Part shown: positions 6,122 through 8,184 of the stretch, piece by piece
Position numbering within the stretch: the first letter of the stretch is position 1
How the letters are laid out: each line of letters begins with the position of its first letter
The notes under the pieces: generated by a model
The model's database searches: none
The model's input: only the letters and a program-made list of their open reading frames with translations
Told to the model about the DNA's origin: nothing
Assembly (NCBI GenBank): GCA_020028595.1
Contig: JAIBHQ010000027.1
Location: 1-8,184 of the forward strand
From: Nitrospirota bacterium
Lineage (GTDB): Bacteria > Nitrospirota > Nitrospiria > Nitrospirales > Nitrospiraceae
Reading direction: 5' to 3'
DNA: 8,184 nucleotides
Program-made: the position numbers and the translations under genes

Positions 6122-7462
6122 ATGCTCGATGCGCTCAGCCGGAAGTTTGACCAAATTCTGAAAAAACTCCGTGGCCATGGAGTTTTGACGGAGCAGAATA
6201 TCGCCGACGCGTTGAAAGAGGTGCGTCTCGCACTTCTGGAAGCGGACGTCAACTTCAAGATCGTCAAGGAGTTCATCGAGCGCGTCAGGGTGAAAGCGGT
6301 CGGCCAGGAAGTTTTGCAGAGCCTCGCGCCGGGGCAACAGGTCATCAAGATCGTCTGGGACGAACTCCGCGACTTGATGGGGCGCGAGCAGTCTGGTGTG
6401 AAGCTGGCCTCCGAGCCGCCCACGGTCATCATGATGGTCGGCTTGCAGGGTGCCGGCAAGACGACGACCTGCGGGAAACTGGCCCGGCAGTTCAAGCATC
6501 AGGGCAAGCGCGTGCTGCTGGTGGCGGCGGACCCGCGGCGGCCCGCGGCGGTGGAACAATTGGCCAGTCTTGGCGCCTCCCTGGACGTGCCCGTGCATCG
6601 GGCGGCGTCTGCGCAGGCTGATGTCGCGCAGACGTGCCGGGATGGTGTCGCGCGCGGCCGCGAACAGGGCTTCGATGTGATTGTGCTGGATACGGGCGGC
6701 CGCCTGCACATTGACGACGAGTTGATGGGCGAGCTGGTTGCCGTCAGGCAGGCCGTCAATCCGCACGAGGTTCTGCTCGTTGCCGATGCCATGACGGGGC
6801 AGGATGCCGTGACCATGGCGGAGCAGTTCGAGCGGAAGGTGGGGCTCACCGGCGTGATTCTGACCAAGGTGGAGGGTGACGCGCGCGGCGGCGCGGTGCT
6901 CTCGATCCGGGCCGTGACCGGCAAACCGGTCAAGTATCTGGGCGTCGGCGAAAAGCTGGAAGCGCTGGAGGCGTTCCATCCGGACCGGATGGCGTCCCGC
7001 ATCCTGGGCATGGGCGATGTGCTGTCGCTCGTCGAAAAGGCGCAGGAGGCCTTTTCGCAGGAACAGGCCCAGGCGCTGCAGAAGACGCTGACCTCGAAGA
7101 CCTTCACGCTGGAGGATTTTCGCGACCAGATCGGGCAGGTCAACAAGATGGGTTCGATGGACGAGATTCTCGGCATGCTGCCCGGCGGGCAGCGACTCAA
7201 GGAGCTGGCCGGAGACGGCGGCGTACCGGAGACAGAGATTGTCCGGACGGTGGCCATCGTCGATTCAATGACGCTGAGGGAGCGTCGGGACCATACGATC
7301 ATCAGCGGCAGCCGGAAGAAGCGGATCGCGCGCGGCAGCGGCACCAGCGTGCAGGACGTGAACCGGCTGATCAAGCAGTTTCTGGGCGCCCGCACGATGA
7401 TGAAGGCCATGTCGGGCAGCGGCGGGAAAAGACAGTTGGCGCAGATGCTGGGCATGCGGTGA
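6122..7462 (+). CDS. ffh: Signal recognition particle GTPase Ffh (SRP54)
   Basis: Ffh binds 4.5S/SRP RNA and signal sequences of nascent chains and, with FtsY, delivers ribosomes to the membrane translocon. The 446 residues show the N domain with ALKEVRLALLEADVNF (30-45), then the G domain: P-loop GLQGAGKTT (107-115), AADPRRPAA (135-143), DTGGR (190-194) and G4/G5 region TKVEGDARGG (248-257). The M domain has the SRP-RNA-binding signature RIARGSGTSVQDVNRLIKQF (401-420) and a short Met-containing tail. Length is normal for the family. Oddity: the G4 motif has Glu251 (codon 6872-6874, GAG) where TKxD is usual, the Asp being the guanine-recognising residue. DPRR replaces the common DVYR, but this loop varies. 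It is first in an operon with rpsP (30-bp gap, no terminator) and rimM. Confidence 0.98.
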   Translation: MLDALSRKFDQILKKLRGHGVLTEQNIADALKEVRLALLEADVNFKIVKEFIERVRVKAVGQEVLQSLAPGQQVIKIVWDELRDLMGREQSGVKLASEPPTVIMMVGLQGAGKTTTCGKLARQFKHQGKRVLLVAADPRRPAAVEQLASLGASLDVPVHRAASAQADVAQTCRDGVARGREQGFDVIVLDTGGRLHIDDELMGELVAVRQAVNPHEVLLVADAMTGQDAVTMAEQFERKVGLTGVILTKVEGDARGGAVLSIRAVTGKPVKYLGVGEKLEALEAFHPDRMASRILGMGDVLSLVEKAQEAFSQEQAQALQKTLTSKTFTLEDFRDQIGQVNKMGSMDEILGMLPGGQRLKELAGDGGVPETEIVRTVAIVDSMTLRERRDHTIISGSRKKRIARGSGTSVQDVNRLIKQFLGARTMMKAMSGSGGKRQLAQMLGMR

Positions 7463-7480
7463 GCAGGGGTAACTTGTTTT

Positions 7481-7487
7481 AAGGAGG
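7481..7487 (+). promoter_or_regulatory. Strong ribosome-binding site of rpsP
   Basis: AAGGAGG is a full-strength Shine-Dalgarno match 5 nt before the GTG start at 7493. It explains efficient initiation on a non-ATG codon and fixes the start. Confidence 0.85.
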
Positions 7488-7492
7488 ACACA

Positions 7493-7741
7493 GTGGCGGT
7501 TCATTTACGGTTATCGAGAGGCGGACGGAAGAATCTGGCATTTTACCGGCTGGTGGCGGCGGATTCCCGCAAGCCGCGGGACGGGCGATATCTTGAAATC
7601 CTGGGCACACATGATCCGGCCAAGCATCCGCCGGTGACGGTGCTCAAGCAGGAGCGGATTCTCGATTGGCTCAGCAAGGGCGCGCAGCCGTCGGTGACGG
7701 TGCGGACATTGCTGAAGCGGGCCGGCGTCATTAAAAAGTAG
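7493..7741 (+). CDS. rpsP: 30S ribosomal protein bS16
   Basis: bS16 is a small-subunit protein of the 5'/central region of 16S rRNA needed for 30S assembly. The 82 residues begin MAVHLRLSRGGRKN and carry the family hallmark FYRLVAADSRKPRDGRYLEILG at residues 17-38 and the C-terminal region WLSKGAQPS followed by a basic helix TVRTLLKRAGVIKK. Length is normal for bS16. It starts with GTG behind AAGGAGG, 30 bp after ffh, and is followed 9 bp later by rimM. In many bacteria rpsP lies next to rimM, trmD and rplS; here no KH-domain protein gene sits between rpsP and rimM, unlike Firmicutes. Confidence 0.98.
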   Translation: MAVHLRLSRGGRKNLAFYRLVAADSRKPRDGRYLEILGTHDPAKHPPVTVLKQERILDWLSKGAQPSVTVRTLLKRAGVIKK

Positions 7742-7750
7742 CGAGGTGCC

Positions 7751-8184
7751 GTGGCAGACCCGGTGGAACTCGTGGCAATCGGCATGATCGAAAAATCGTT
7801 TGGCGTGCGCGGCGAACTGCGCGTCCGATCGCTCAGCGACGTGCCGGGCCGGTTCGAAGGGCTGACGCGCGTCACGCTGGAGGCGCCGTCCGGAACCGTG
7901 AAGGAGGCCACGATTCGCAGTGTGCGGGCGATGAACGGGTCGTACGTGCTGGGCATGGACGTCTGCTCGACGCCGGAAGAGGCCGCGATGTTTCGGGGCT
8001 GGACGCTGAAGATTCCGCAGGGCTCGGCGCCGCCGCTGCCGCAGGGTCAGTATTACGAATACGAATTGATCGGCCTCGTGGTGCAGGATGAGACCGGCCG
8101 CCTGGTGGGAACGGTGGAAGACATACTCAGGACGCCCGGCCATCATGTGTTTGTCGTGCGTGGCGAAGACGGCGAAGTGCTGAT
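7751..8184 (+). CDS. rimM: 16S rRNA processing/30S maturation factor RimM, first 144 codons, right end outside the window
   Basis: RimM helps mature the 30S head region and binds ribosomal protein uS19. The visible part begins MADPVELVAIGMIEKSFGVR and has the N-terminal RimM barrel signature IGMIEKSFGVRGELRV (10-25), then a linker LPQGQ and the PRC-barrel start YYEYELIGLVVQDETGRLVG (101-120) followed by VEDILRTPGHHVFVVR. About 25-30 residues are probably missing at the right edge. The GTG at 7751 is 9 bp after the rpsP stop with a weak GAGG four bases before it, so translational coupling to rpsP is likely. The fold motifs make the call firm although no stop is visible. Confidence 0.96.
   Translation, partial: MADPVELVAIGMIEKSFGVRGELRVRSLSDVPGRFEGLTRVTLEAPSGTVKEATIRSVRAMNGSYVLGMDVCSTPEEAAMFRGWTLKIPQGSAPPLPQGQYYEYELIGLVVQDETGRLVGTVEDILRTPGHHVFVVRGEDGEVL

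Noticed and set aside
5894..7491. Two long minus-strand frames (361 and 330 residues) opposite ffh
   Set aside because: Both are shadows of ffh, which is certain on the plus strand.
7511..8146. A 211-residue minus-strand frame opposite rpsP and rimM
   Set aside because: It is antisense to two recognised genes and has no domain.

Overview
The window is GC-rich, densely coded bacterial chromosome with no sign of mobile DNA. The gene content, base composition and the run ffh-rpsP-rimM are compatible with a Nitrospira-like or other GC-rich Gram-negative bacterium. That placement is a guess from sequence style, not a demonstrated assignment.

Layout: (1) Positions 1-2034, minus strand: the N-terminal 678 residues of an alpha-glucan (glycogen) phosphorylase that runs off the left edge. 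(2) Positions 2035-2865, minus strand: a 276-residue protein of unknown function directly upstream of the phosphorylase. Its TAG stop abuts the GTG start of the phosphorylase in the same reading frame, so the two genes almost certainly share a transcript. (3) Positions 2866-3032: a divergent intergenic region with a 33-bp imperfect inverted repeat that overlaps a plausible promoter for the rightward gene. (4) Positions 3033-5039, plus strand: a compact UvrD/Rep-type superfamily 1 DNA helicase with all canonical motifs. (5) Positions 5125-6003, plus strand (an earlier start at 5092 is possible): an exported protein of unknown family with an HExxH zinc-metallopeptidase motif. (6) Positions 6122 to the right edge, plus strand: a translation/secretion operon made of ffh (SRP GTPase), rpsP (ribosomal protein bS16) and the first 144 codons of rimM (16S rRNA maturation factor). 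It is preceded by a good sigma-70-like promoter.

How the genes work together: the left cluster concerns storage-glucan breakdown plus an uncharacterised partner. The right cluster is the housekeeping ffh-rpsP-rimM block, where trmD and rplS would commonly follow beyond the edge. The helicase and the exported HExxH protein lie between these two clusters and have no obvious functional tie to either.

I found no convincing new multi-gene system. The points most worth a second look are the exported HExxH protein, the in-frame stop/start junction between the unknown protein and the phosphorylase, an Asp-to-Glu change in the guanine-specificity motif of Ffh, and the palindrome in the helicase promoter region. 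Many long open frames antisense to these genes are composition artefacts.
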